A stretch of 64,000 nt of DNA, from positions 1,674,001 to 1,738,000 of the forward strand of contig JAAXNY010000009.1 in NCBI GenBank assembly GCA_013420905.1, given 5' to 3'. The first letter of the stretch is position 1; each line of letters starts with the position of its first letter. Positions 13,468 through 25,265 of the stretch are shown in pieces. Source of the stretch: Collybia mongolica. Taxonomy: Eukaryota; Basidiomycota; Agaricomycetes; Agaricales; Clitocybaceae. A program made the position numbers and the translations under genes. The notes under the pieces were generated by a model. The model did not search any database and had not been told where the DNA came from. It was given only the letters and a program-made list of their open reading frames with translations.

Positions 13468-15818
13468 TTACAACGAGTCCCAAAACCTCTTCAGTGTACT
13501 GCGTGGTCCCTTGGCTGCCTGCTCAGCAAGGAAATGATTCTCTTCCTCATCGATTTCACGTAAGCCTGTGACAAGGTCTACTTCTCTGGATTGGAGGACG
13601 GATGTCTTGTACATGACTTTATACCCCAACCAAAGGATGAAGAAGATAGGGATTCCGATGTAGCTCCTGGTCAGTATATAAATATGAGAACGTTTTTAAA
13701 AGTCAAACAAAAAAGTGTAGTCTTACGTCACGAATGTGTCGGCTTTGAAGGGTATAAATGTATCAAAGCCCTTGAAGAATGTAATGAATCCAGTGGCGAC
13801 AAGAGCGAACCAACTTCCCCAAGGTTGGAAGGGTGCCTTATAGGGTAAATCTTCACGGGTCATGCCATGAGCGGTTAGCGCCTTCATGAATTTACTGAAG
13901 GGCGACTTGAGTATAGATTTCACATGAAGGACGACAAGCTTACATGTGACAGAAGGCGACGGACATCCATGTGAGAGCACCGAAGGTCGACACCAAGTTA
14001 ACGAACCAGGTAAAAACTGAAGAATGATACTCAGTAAAACATAATATATTGATTTCAGAACGTGCTTCACCTTTTGCACTGGAGGAGCTGACATTAAGAA
14101 AAACTAAACCGCAGAACGCAGTGCATAGAAACAAAGAAGGGTAGGGAACGCCCATACGATTGACTCGTCGGAAGACCCTGGGAGCTTTGCCCTCAAGAGC
14201 GAGGCCATACAAGGTTCGTGAACCAATGTAAAGGTCCGAATTGGCGGCGCTCATCACGAAAATAAGAATGGCGCCATTGATGACATGGTTCAAAACTTTG
14301 ATTCCAACCTTGTAGAAGGACGAAAATTGAATTACATCTCGCGTATCGAAACAATTTCAACATACCAAAATGGTTGCAACGACGAAGGGGCTTGCGGCTG
14401 CACCAGTTTTTGATTTCGTCGCAACGAAAAGTTCGTTGTTGGTGCTGGGGACGGTAAGACCAATAACGAATACGCCCCCCACATAGAAAACCAAGATACG
14501 GAAAAATGTCCTTCTGATGGCAATGGGGATGTTTCTGCGTGGATTCTCCGCCTATCGCCCAATAAGCGAATTGCTTGAAAAAGTAAAAAGGGGATAGATA
14601 TTACCTCACCAACGGTGACCTATCAAATAAGGTTTAATGTGGGTTGAACGTGCGGACAAGGCCAGATGGAACGTACACCTATCAGCTCAGTTCCGATGTA
14701 AGCAAAGAGGGCATTAGTTAAAGTAGCCCAGAATCCCAAAAAGATAGCCACGGGACCATCTTTAACCTGATCAAGAAGGTATGAGCCCATAGGGCCATTG
14801 GGCGCCTTCCAGTATCGGAAGCCGATGCGGTCATGTTGAGGATTCCCCCCTGTTGAGCGGGAGATAAGTGAACGGTCAACACGGAACTGGGAAGATTGAA
14901 CTAACCCAGATCAATGATGATGCCCATGAGCAACAATCCGATCAGAGCTATGACTAAAATCATACGGAAGATCAACTTGTGGCGGCGCAGTGGTCGGGAG
15001 AAGACTTACCTTTGATGCTCGAAAACCAGAATTCCAATTCGCCGAACACACGGACACCCAGAAGATTCACGATAAATACTAGAAAAAAACATTAGCAGCA
15101 AATCTCCGACGATCGAACAACGTACTGAAAGTTATAAAGATAGCTGAATGTTACGGATTGTTAGCCTTCAAACCTGACTAGAAGTCCACATAATACATAC
15201 CCATCCAGATTCCAATGTGAACAGATCGAGTCCAATATTGAACAACGACACCAGCAGCATTAACATTATTGGGAGTAACAATAAGCTAAGAAGTGTGAAA
15301 ATTCTGTCTCCAAACAACGGTGAAAAAGCCACTCACATATTTCAATAAATAATTCCATCCAAGAGCAAATCCTAGAGCCGGGTCAACAAATCGCGATGCG
15401 TATCCCGCAAAGCCTTTTTTATGAGGTAAATAGGAAGCCATTTCGCCCAGTGCTACCATGACAAGGTAACAAATGAAACCAATAAATGAATAGCCGAGAA
15501 GAAGGCCTAGCAAAAACAAATTGAGAGGAATCTAGGTGAGGAAAAATATACAACATACCGAGAGGCCCTCCTCGTCTGAGCGCAGTTCCAGATCCAATGA
15601 TAAGGCCAGTTCCTACAGCGCCTCCAAGCTACACATTCATCAACGCTGGGTCAGTGCTCCACCGAGAACAAACATACCGCAATCATGGAAATCTGGCGGG
15701 CTTTGAGCCCCCGATGAAGACTTTCCTCCTTTCGTGGATCGTGGAGAGTCTCGTCATAATATTCATGGGTGATATCGCTTGCAGATTTGTCTTGAACCTT
15801 TTTTTCGTCGTAATCCAT
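13468..15818 (-). CDS. Amino-acid permease (yeast AAT family)
   Basis: Fourteen exons (15818-15678, 15628-15559, 15506-15337, 15285-15201, 15143-15126, 15078-15010, 14953-14906, 14849-14677, 14619-14605, 14551-14366, 14308-14071, 14016-13944, 13894-13727, 13666-13468) give 550 aa. Signatures include LGGAVGTGLIIGSGTALRRG in helix 1, GEMASYLPHKKGFAGYASRF, the FFG-like NLLGVRVFGELEFWFSSIK, GTELIGVTVGEAENPRR, and YPSLFLCTAFCGLVFL. The family has 12 membrane helices and imports amino acids at the plasma membrane with protons. The soluble N-terminus is acidic and the C-tail contains EIDEEEN. Two very small exons (18 and 15 nt) encode conserved residues. Substrate specificity cannot be read from sequence. 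Confidence 0.93.
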
Positions 15819-16497
15819 GGGAGACTGTTTTTGTGGGGATCAAATACGAAGTGACAGTCCAGAGTGGCGCAATCGCGCTTCTTAAGGAGGCTAGGTCGGC
15901 TTGACCCATGGTATCTCGATCCAGCATTTCTCGTTTGAGAAACGGATCTTATCCCAACTCGCTTGAAAACCCTTAAGGTGGGGTAAGAGGTAGTAACCTA
16001 TAATGACCATGAGTTTGTATGCGCCAAGCTTGATGGATCCACGACGTAACACGATATCGCTGTCACGATGCATCAAAACCACGTGGGGTCCAAGCCTCTT
16101 TGCTTTTGGCAATTCGGGAAAATGATCGTGGTGATGGCAATCAAAGGCAATCTTAGTTTGCGTGCTTCCTCGGAGACAGCAAGACTTCCAGTCAGCCAAG
16201 CAAAGCAACCGAGGGTGCATTCAAATAAATACTGCATCGGCGTTTCGTCGAGGATCGACCTAGCTCGACGAATTGCCAATTACTCCATTATTCAGAAGAA
16301 TTTTTTTGGCTTACCGGGAGGCGATGGGACTGCCTTGTCGCCTCTTGTGCCTCATTTCCAAGAGGAGTGAATTCAGGACCTACGTATTTACATTTCATAA
16401 TGACAAATAAAAATCCGACGCGTTGTGATGTTGAACATTCGCGTCCATTCGATCTGAAAATTCAAATGTGGTATGTACTACCTAGGCATCTTCACGA
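15819..16497. other. Intergenic region, permease promoter and crotonase 3' flank
   Basis: No convincing gene. The side next to the permease should hold its promoter; there is one GATAAG on the minus strand (15953-15948), the core of the GATA factor site used in fungal nitrogen control. On the minus strand a possible two-exon mini-gene can be drawn (16355-16315 joined to 16259-16073 through a 55-nt GT-AG intron, 75 aa), with no recognisable family. A 109-aa open stretch lies at 15891-16220. Both could be chance. Confidence 0.4.
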
Positions 16498-17877
16498 TTA
16501 TAATTTGTGTTTGATCTCTTTGCTAGCTATCTTGGCAAATTGTCGACGAGGAGTTTCACTTGCGAACCTTGCAGCTTGTGCTAATGGTCGTGGAGTAAGT
16601 AGTTATCATCTGGATTTGCTCGGCTTACCATAGCTTTCCCTCAAATTCACGGCATCAGGGTCATTCTTGTCATTCAGACCTGCTCGGATAAGTCTCTTTA
16701 CTGTCAACAGAGCAACAGGATCCAGGCCATGCAGTTCTTCCAAGACATGTTTTCGGACCGCCTCATGAAAAGATTTTATTGATTGCGACGGAAACATTTG
16801 ACTACCCAAGGCAAATTAGATATTCAGAGTACCTTTTTGCCGCTGACAGGGTTAAAAACTTACTTGATGAAACCACAATCAAGCAACTCCTGTGCACCTT
16901 TTTTTTTACCCCACAGCAATACTTCGTTCGCTTTCGCAAGTCCCACTTTTCACAGATAAGAATTATGGTGGACGCTTGGGGGTATTGCCGAAACTCACTC
17001 CGATTCACAAAGCTCACACTGGAGCCGCCTTCGGCGACGATTCCTGGAGGAGTCCTCATCGACAAGTCAAGATTGCTAAATTTAACACTAACCTAGAAAC
17101 GTGAAAGGCACGGCGAGCCAAGCATTGGGCATACAGAATATAAAGTCAAAGTATCCCAAAAATGCTAATTGATCGTGCAGATCATATAAAACTGTTGGGG
17201 ACATCACACATGAGGTTCACTTACCAGCGGCAATGCCTTGGAATAATTATCAGTTACCTCTCTTTGGATGAAGATCAAGACTTACCCATGACAGGTCCAT
17301 TTAGAGCGGCGACAAGAATCTTCTTGTGTGAATATAACTGAAAAAAAATGCTCAGTAAGTTTTTTTGGGCTGGCTTGATAATTCGCCTCACAGCTTGCCC
17401 ACAATCCGTTGTTGTATGTGCCACCGTCCTCAAATAAGCTTGTCGAATGTCCGAATTGGCTGCGATGGTTGCCGAAGACGTTGGCCGACTTTTGACATCT
17501 GTACCACTGGTGATTTTTTAGTGGGCGTCCTGTCAGCCCCAAGAAGAAGCAGGAGCAAAGGGTGCATGGCTTACGCGCAAAACCAATTTCCTTGTGCTTC
17601 ATAACATTCATTACAGGGACAATTGTTTACATAGCATGGGAAGCACGCACCCTGCCAAACAGTCACAAGGACGTCGTCTCTGGTGTCGATTTCCCTCAGG
17701 GAGGTTGCTAACACATCATAATCTGAGGAACGAAGGTTAATCTCATGGGATAACCTGTGCCGATCTAGGGTAACGAATAGCCGAACCTTCAGAGGTGAGT
17801 GCATTGAGTGTCTTTGGACGGTTAAGAGTGATCGTAGCGATATTATCCGCTATGTCAACAGTTATGGCGGTGCTCAT
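16498..17877 (-). CDS. Crotonase-fold enoyl-CoA hydratase/isomerase, likely peroxisomal (C-terminal HKL)
   Basis: Ten exons (17877-17787, 17722-17651, 17590-17575, 17506-17286, 17236-17225, 17164-17093, 17043-16999, 16945-16864, 16801-16629, 16580-16498) give 288 aa. The start ITVDIADNIATITLNRPKTL and the oxyanion-hole motifs FCAGTDVKS and NGPVMGIAAAFLGYFDF are crotonase hallmarks. VAEGGSSVSFV carries the glutamate expected for delta3,delta2-enoyl-CoA isomerases. The last three residues are HKL, close to the PTS1 tripeptide; yeast Eci1 ends HRL. A role in beta-oxidation of unsaturated fatty acids is inferred. Two exons are only 16 and 12 nt, both encoding active-site segments. Confidence 0.9.
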
Positions 17878-18271
17878 GGCTGTTGTCCAGGCTGTGCTGC
17901 TGCGGATACTTCTTCTTTGCCTGTATTATTATTATGGTTCGGAACGGTGAGAGCAATGTTGTCTGGAGACACAAAGTAACCGGTGATTGTAACCGTTGTA
18001 CATACAGTAATATATCACATGGAAATATGGGGAACAAGCACTCAGAAATGATCCGGTTTTTATTTATAAGTCCGTGGAGATGAAAAACCATGGTCCACTA
18101 GACATGTTGAGCAGTTGGATCCTCAGGTTAAGCGCTAATGCGAGCCCACATCACGAAAAGTTCCCCGAGGCACTTCGGGCAGAATATTACGCATCGACTG
18201 GAATACATACGAAATGTTGTCGGTATCGTGCTCCCCGTAAAAGCAACTAGAGAGGGAGCAATCAAGTAGCA
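17878..18271. other. Intergenic, crotonase upstream region
   Basis: This spacer lies between the crotonase start and the SmgGDS stop, both on the minus strand. It should hold the crotonase promoter. I see a short ATT-triplet run near 17925-17935 and no other clear element or open frame. Confidence 0.5.
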
Positions 18272-21069
18272 TCAAAATATGTCCAACAATCGCTTGATCG
18301 CTTTTCGCAAAATATCCTCTCTTGCCTGGCGGCCCTGGGGAGCTTCCTCATCGAGAAGCTCAACGAGAATTTCCCGCACCGTCCCCCTTAACTTGTTGAG
18401 TTCATCCCCAGATGTGTGCCTCGCCAGCTGCACGAAAAACGAACAAATATTTACCCGCACTTCAACGGGAAAATTCACTGGATTATCCACATTTTTCAGG
18501 GCAAACAGAAGCATATCCAATGCATGTCGAGGCACAGGAAGGCTCACTGAACCTTGTGTATTGGCCGTCACAGCTAACCCTGTGTCCGTGTTCAATGGTG
18601 GAGTATCGGCTATAAGCGGTGATACGTCGAGGGCCAAGGGGGCCGTGATGGCGTTAAGTACAAGTGGGCCTAAGATCAGAATGAGCCATGTGTATATTTC
18701 TGAGAGACAAATTTCAGTACCGCCCTCCCTTTGAGTGCTGATTAAACTCAGCGCAACGACTCCTTCGTTGACCAGGAGCGGGTATCTTCCACTGCGTCCC
18801 ACAAGACTGGAAAGAGCCCCCACATAGTCATCAGATAATATTTCACGTATCGCAGCAGCCCTCTTTTGTTGCTTCTCATGCGGAGCCTCTTTCGCGGCAG
18901 TCTCCACGACATTCGAGGTTGCCAAGGATTCGGTTAACTGAGTGTTGGCAAAATCCGATGACCAGAGTGATTTCACGATATTCACAAGCACTCGAGTTCC
19001 TTCGCTTTTGACAGGCACTGAATCAGAACGCTTAACTAGGGCGAGAATTTGTGCGAGGCCTGTTAAAGAAGAGGATGAAGAATATTGTTCGGAAGGAAGC
19101 ACCAAGGCAAATGTGTGCTCAACTACAGAACGGTCAATCAAATCCCTTCTTAGTAAGGGTATGGGGTATATACCATTTGCGTTACACATATGTTTCACGA
19201 CGCCAATCGCGTTTAGTTGGACGATCTCCGCCATAGCGTCCGCTTGTTTATCCCATATTCTGCTCTCAACGATGTGACGGATGACAGAAGCATTTCCCAA
19301 TGAGGTTTGAATGAATGGTGATTGTGTTGATGTTTGAGATAGGTTTTTGAGAAGACCCAATACACCGTGTTTCACTTTGATATCTGCAGAGGGAGATAAT
19401 ATTTTCTTGGAGGTAAGGACTGGAGCGAGTGAATGAGGAGGTGAAAGGAGCGCCGTCGAGTTTTTCCCTATGTCAGGAACGCTGTCAGAAAGTCACAAGA
19501 CGTTCCAAACCAGACATTACCTCTTCTAGCCAAATTTCCCAGAGCAAGGCTGGCACAAATCGCAAGGTCGTCTCTGTCCACGAAAGAGTGAGGCTCTGGA
19601 GTTTTGGGCGGCAAGACGTCCCCAGTGTCACCAACATATCGCTTGATCCAAGCGACCATCCTGCATACAAAATCGCCTCCGGGGTCCTCCCCCTCAGAGT
19701 CATCCCAAAGGACATCTTCATTGCTCTCCTCACCCGCAACCTCGACCACAGCTTTGATTAACGCGGCTTTGCAGATGTCAAAGGCCTTTTCTTTTCGCTT
19801 CCTTTCTCCCTCGCCGTAGACATTCCAGAAGGGAGGATAGTCTCCATACTCGATAAAGTCAAGGATAGCAGAAAAGCAAGGGATACCAGAGTGCTCAGCC
19901 GGGAAGTTATGCCCGCGAGCCAGGGATAATCGAATGTCTTCAACATCCAGAGACAAAGATTCAATGAGCATACAAGATTCTTGAAGAATTTCGAAATCGG
20001 CGTTGGCAAGTGTACTAAGAATCGCAATATCCACCCTCGACGAAGCACCTAATCCCGATGGATATGGTGGAGAAAATGCCAAAAGAGATGCGATTAATAG
20101 CGGTAAAACATCCGGGGTGAATATTTGGAGAGCTAAAAAGAGTCTTAGCATGAAGTAAAAGATTATCAGCCAGGCCTTGACATTACTCACATTCATCCCT
20201 CACGTCTTTTAGCTCAGCTATAATTCTCCAAGCCCAGTTCGCGAGACCGCTGCGAATCTCCCATGTTTCTTCCAAAATGAAACCTTCGGTACCTTCAACG
20301 CCCTGGGAAGGCCTAATCCAAAATCCAGGAGGGTATACTGCAGTAGATAATTTCAATATCGTCATTGTAGCATCAAGGGATATGAGTCTGAGTTTGACCG
20401 GATCTGAAGGCCAATGTAACTTAGATCAAGGGAACAGTGCAATCGTATCCCATACCAAATCCGATGCTTGCATTTAGAAGCACACCAATGGCCGTCCTGA
20501 TGACTCTGAGATGCGGGGTGGAAAGTTTCAGGGGTGTGAGTGCCGGTAAGATTAAAGCTGGCGCTACGTATCCTTCCAGGAGAGATACAAGAGTTTGCAG
20601 TAGCCCTGCCTCGAGAAGATAAGCCCTGTTCTCGTCTGATGTGGGTAACTATAGTTTGTTCAAATAAAAGTGATAAGTATGACTTGCCATGATCCATGCA
20701 GATATTGGCAGCCACTCGAAGTAGCTCAAAGACAACTGATGTGAATGCATCAAGCGGCGTGGAGGAGCCGCGCATTGCGAGAGTTAAGAGAGCGGTCAAA
20801 TTTTGCGGTAATGCGGTTTTTCCAAGCACCGAGTGATTGTCCACTACACGTCAATCAACAAGCGATGATAAAACGGTTGCTACTTCAAAGTTCGAAAGAC
20901 AGAAGTTGTACATACCTAGTCCATCACGAATACGAAGTCCGTTTGCCAGTTTATGTGAGATAATTTCTACTTCTTTCCAGGCTTCCTCAGAGTCGCTTTT
21001 GCGAAGGTCAATCAAAAGCTGAGATAGCCTCTGTTCAAGGGATATGGGATCGATTGACTCCATATTCAT
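18272..21069 (-). CDS. Armadillo-repeat SmgGDS/RAP1GDS1 homologue
   Basis: Exons 21069-20916, 20843-20688, 20635-20456, 20403-20191, 20132-19521, 19467-18721 and 18669-18272 give 819 aa. Repeated helical ARM-like blocks are visible, including ENRAYLLEAGLLQTLVSLLEGY, GVLGLLKNLSQTS and EGGPLVLNAITAPLALD. The pattern and tail (DILRKAIKRLLDI) match fungal relatives of SmgGDS, a chaperone and exchange factor for small GTPases with C-terminal polybasic regions. The GTPase partner here is unknown. Intron 2 (20687-20636) has a GCAAGT donor. The intron 18720-18670 is 51 nt with no stop in frame; I splice it because removal restores EGGPLVLNA. Confidence 0.75.
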
Positions 21070-21334
21070 GCTTCCCCAGAGACTAGAGTGGATAGCGTGG
21101 TGAGTTCTGTTAAGGATCTGGTGCTAGTAGGAGACTGTCACTGTTAATTTGCTGTCTTTGGTGGCAGTCAAATTTGTTATTGAAGTCGTTCTGAACAAGG
21201 AGTACGATTCTACGTTGTACAATAAAGTTCACGCTGGTGATTCGGCCGATTAGATTAGATTTGTCACAACAAGGCACCTGTTGCATTCATGATATTGTAC
21301 CCAACTTCCATCCAGCCCATCTCAACTCTCGACA
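21070..21334. promoter_or_regulatory. Divergent promoter SmgGDS homologue / OTU2
   Basis: A 265-bp spacer lies between divergent start codons. I see no TATA box, and no CACGTG element here. Promoter role is inferred from orientation only. Confidence 0.4.
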
Positions 21335-22395
21335 ATGGCTGGCTCGAAGAAAAACAAAACAAAGAAGGCGCTCTCACCCTCAAACGCTGCGCATTCCCCG
21401 CCACCCACGGATGACGCACAGGATGAACTTATGGATGACCTTTTGGCGCAGCTTGATTCTCGAGACGAGACTGTTCAATCTGAATCGGCCGACGTAGTCT
21501 ATGAGATGAAGCTAAATCAGCAAGTAGAAGATATGGAGGCTAGTAAGAAACGAAACGCCAGAAGCCGGTTCCAGGCGCGACAGGTAACATGGTTCAATGT
21601 TGAGAATATTATCTACATTAATAACTCTATGGCAGGCTCGAAAAGTTGCGACTCTTGCGCAGACCTATTCTCCAGATGATCCAGCGAACGAGGAGAGACT
21701 GATAAAGGAGGCCGAAGATGAAGAGAAAGATATCAACCAAGTGTGCCATGATTTGCTTCTCCAAGTTCATGAGGTACGAGGCGAGTTGTATCATGAGTTA
21801 AAAAGGGTGAAGGGAAATCCATCGATTTGTTTTCAGATAAACCCGGATGGTCACTGCCTGTTCTCCGCGATTGCAGATCAACTTGCTATCCTCGGGATAC
21901 TTTCATCTCCACAAGCCAATTATGTGAATGTTCGTCAAACAGCCTCTCAATACATGTTGTCACATCCCAAAGACTTCGTTCCATTCTTGCCTGCTATCGG
22001 AGAAGATGTGGGTGGGGATACAGACGGTGGGATAATGTCTTCCGAAGGGTTTGAAAGGTATTGCGACTCAATACGTGATACCGCTGTATGGGGCGGTGAA
22101 CCAGAAATCTTGGCACTAAGTCGAGCCTATGATGTTCCCATCCATGTGATACAGGGTGGTCGTCCACCGATAGTTGTCCATAATCCGAGGGATGGGCCTA
22201 CAGATGAGGGGAGAGTAGTGCGCATCAGCTATCATAGAAAAATGTATGGTCTTGGCGAGGTCAGTCATTCTACTCACGTTACCCCCGCAACCTCATCGAG
22301 TTTCCTCACAGCACTACAACTCATTGCGTCCTAAGGGACCCCTGTCACATTTTTCGCAGAAAGTACAGACTATGCTTTCTTCAAGTCTCACTTAA
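21335..22395 (+). CDS. OTU2: OTU-domain deubiquitinase (OTUD6/Otu2 type)
   Basis: Exons 21335-21583, 21636-22259 and 22312-22395 give 318 aa. A lysine-rich start (MAGSKKNKTKKALSP) and a coiled-coil region (DVVYEMKLNQQVEDMEASKK) precede the OTU domain. The catalytic Asp/Cys lie in NPDGHCLFSAIADQL and the catalytic His in GEHYNSLRP, which is completed only after the last splice. OTUD6/Otu2 proteins act on ubiquitinated 40S ribosomal proteins and affect translation. The stop lies 39 bp from the stop of the converging AP-1 beta gene, so the 3' UTRs must overlap. Confidence 0.92.
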
Positions 22396-22434
22396 TATCG
22401 TAGACGCAATGAAGCTCTATTTATCTACATCATG

Positions 22435-25073
22435 TCAAAACAGCAAGTCGTCCTCATCACCATGCCTAACCCTACTATTGCCTGCTGTCATGGGGCGAGG
22501 CTCATCAGCTAGATAATTACCAAATGCACCGTCTAAGTTGGAGTACGGATCTAAAGATCCCGTGGGTTCGTCATCGTGGTCTGAATGTGTTGTGTCTACA
22601 TCTCGCTGATGGACAGGCAGCGTGGGTAAAACCAAGGGTGCTGGCTTTGGTTCTGCTGCCTGCGCAGGTTGGGTAATCGTAGTTTCAGAGTTATGTGACT
22701 CGGATGGTCCAGGTCCGGGGACACTTATAGCTGATGGTGGGAGTGGAGAGCGAGGCAATGGAACAAGAACCGCCCGCGAGTGAACGTTCAAGGCTGGACT
22801 ATCTGATAGAGCCTTTCCAGTTGCATTTCGAATGAAGGTCTGCGCCTACGCGTTAATTATCGAAAAGGCATGACATGATAGATTCTTGCCTCTGGATTTT
22901 TGTGATATATACTTCCAAGTGTACCAGTGTGTAACAAGAGCTGATCCAAAGCTCCTCTATCCATGCGATCGGAATCTGTTGTGATTGCCGGCTTCTCCGC
23001 AAGGACGATCTCGCCTGCAACTGTAGGATTGATCGCAAGCATGCGCCAGTACATAAAACCTCGATCACGTAGATCAGGGTTGTCTACATCCTCTGTTGCC
23101 CATTTGAGTACTTTGTGAACCAGTTCCTTCGTTGTATCAGACTTTGACTTGTAAATAAAAAGCTTCACTGCAGCTGTAAGTAATGCCAATTGTACCTGCT
23201 CTCATGATTAGCAAAATCTGAGGGCAGTGATCCTTTACCCACCTCCACACTCTCTTCCAGAAACGTGTAAAGCAGATCATCAAGGAGATCGTCCGCGTTG
23301 TGGATCCTGTCTGCAAATTGCCCTAATATCCAAATCATTGCAGCTTTGGATTCAGGTTCGTCCAGAGAATCGAGGTTTTCGCACAATGTTGGGATGATAC
23401 CCTCGTACTTTCCCGGGTAGCGTCGGAAGATATCCTTGGTGACAATGACGGCTTCTTGAACCACATATGTCACTTTTGTCTCAATGAGACTCAGTAATGC
23501 CTGGATACAGCTATCTGACGCAGCTTCCACTTTGATAGCCAAGCGACCAATAGAGCGAACAGCTTTGCGAACGAAGTCGACGTCCACTTCAGATGCATAC
23601 CTAGGAAGAGTCAGGGGCTAGACTTTCATAGGGAAATGAGGAGTCACATACTCTTGCAATTCTGCCAGAACTTCTTTCGCGTTCTCAGCGCGCGCCAAGC
23701 GGTACATAATTTCAAGTTTCGCCAGTTTGACATAAATGGGGTCATTGTATTTGCAGAAGAAAACTTTGACATCATTCTTCAAAACAGCTGGCCGTCGCTG
23801 GATGATGAGAAGAATATTTCGTAATGCGACATACTGCACTTCTGGTCCAGATGAAAGTAGAGTCACTTGGAGAGACATCCAAATCAGCATGGTGACAATC
23901 TACTCTCCTTTCACTAACCTAGAGGTGGGCCCATCTTCTTGCAACAATAGTCTATTAACCGTCGGCTTTCCATGTAATTCATGAGATACAACAGAGCTTT
24001 GATTGTGGTAAGGACAACGGCAGAGTTTGCGTGCTGTAATTGGACGACGATTCGCTCTGCCATCACCTCTGCATCCGCATGCTTCTCCGGGACGTAACGT
24101 AGCAAAGAGTCTAAGATGTAGATCTGGCCCCATCTAAGCTGGAGTTAACATTGTTTCAAAGAAATTGAATAACCAGGCTTACTCTGAACTTTCACCCAAC
24201 GCAGCAAGAAGTTTGTTCGTGGTTGCAAGATTTAACTTGAATATGACACCGTCATGCCTATCCCCGATTTCGGACAATGCAGCTACTGCGTTTGCGACGA
24301 CTGTCGCATTACTGTCCAGCATGAGGTCTCGAAGCATCTCTACAAACCCCCCCTTTTCAGCCCTCCTTGGATCAGCAGAATATAGCTTTGCAACACAAAT
24401 TGCAGCTGTTTTTCGGACGTAAGGATCACGATCTTTGAGGCAATGCCGCAGGTTTTCAGACAAGGCGTCGGTGACCACGGGAATAGGTATGTACGACATG
24501 GTGCGAATGGCCAGTGCTCGAATCAAGGGGTTTCTATCGTTACAATCCTGTGTATAATTGCTGGTATCAGCGTGAATGGCCACTCTCCTCGCATAGTATA
24601 ATGGTCACTTGTAGGAAATTCGGAATGACGGTGTGGATCTGGTCTGGTTTGGATCTCCCATAGTTGATAAGAAATAGGTAAACCACTAGGTGGCATCATT
24701 TAACTGTCGCATGTAAATCTTTGATTACGAGGTTGGCTCACTCTTCTTGATTTCGAGTAATGGTGTACCCAGGCACTGGACGACGTCGATGAACAGGGGT
24801 GACACTCATTAGAACGCGTATGTGGTTAACAATATCTCAGAATTGGCAAAGAGGTGGACCAACTATCGTTTCCCATTGTGATGTTAGCAACAATCTTCTT
24901 CAATGCCGTCTTGCGCTTCATGAATTTTTTATCCTTCGCTTCGGCTGCTTGCAATTCTGCTCGAAACTCCTATTGACTTGCTTCAACTCGCGAACTTCAA
25001 CCAATTGGGATGACTCGCAGACCTCAATTTTTCCTCGTTGAAAGAACTTTGCATCTTGTCCAGGTTGTGTCAT
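22435..25073 (-). CDS. APL2: AP-1 clathrin adaptor beta subunit
   Basis: Ten exons (25073-25023, 24969-24864, 24804-24742, 24685-24609, 24547-24183, 24133-23919, 23865-23652, 23600-23243, 23195-22890, 22839-22435) give 719 aa. The adaptin trunk is clear: [98 protein letters not shown]. The tail ends as a Ser/Pro hinge (DEDDLLF) with no appendage ear, as is common for fungal beta adaptins. It acts at trans-Golgi and endosomes in clathrin-coated vesicle formation. Intron 9 (22889-22840) has a GC donor (GCAAGA). The GT alternative would leave a 35-nt intron. Confidence 0.95.
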
Positions 25074-25265
25074 ATCGCATTAAGCACAAACAGTGATAGT
25101 TGCGTCAAAATCGACCTCAAATCGAGGAGCACGCTCAAAAGGAACTTGTTGGTGAACGTTGAAGGGCCTGCTGAGAGTAAATTGGGATCTTGATCACGTA
25201 ATCACGATTCATCTTCAAACTCGGATGGTCACTGCAAAAAAGTGCAAAAATCGCATGAAAGGGCT
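25074..25265. promoter_or_regulatory. Divergent promoter APL2 / RMP1-like
   Basis: A 192-bp spacer between divergent starts. It contains a tandem element at 25191-25206 (TGATCACGTAATCACG), one of the recurrent ATCACGT elements of this window. Function inferred. Confidence 0.45.

Noticed and set aside
15891..16220. 109-aa minus frame next to the permease
   Set aside because: No family signature, overlaps other open frames and lies where the permease promoter should be.
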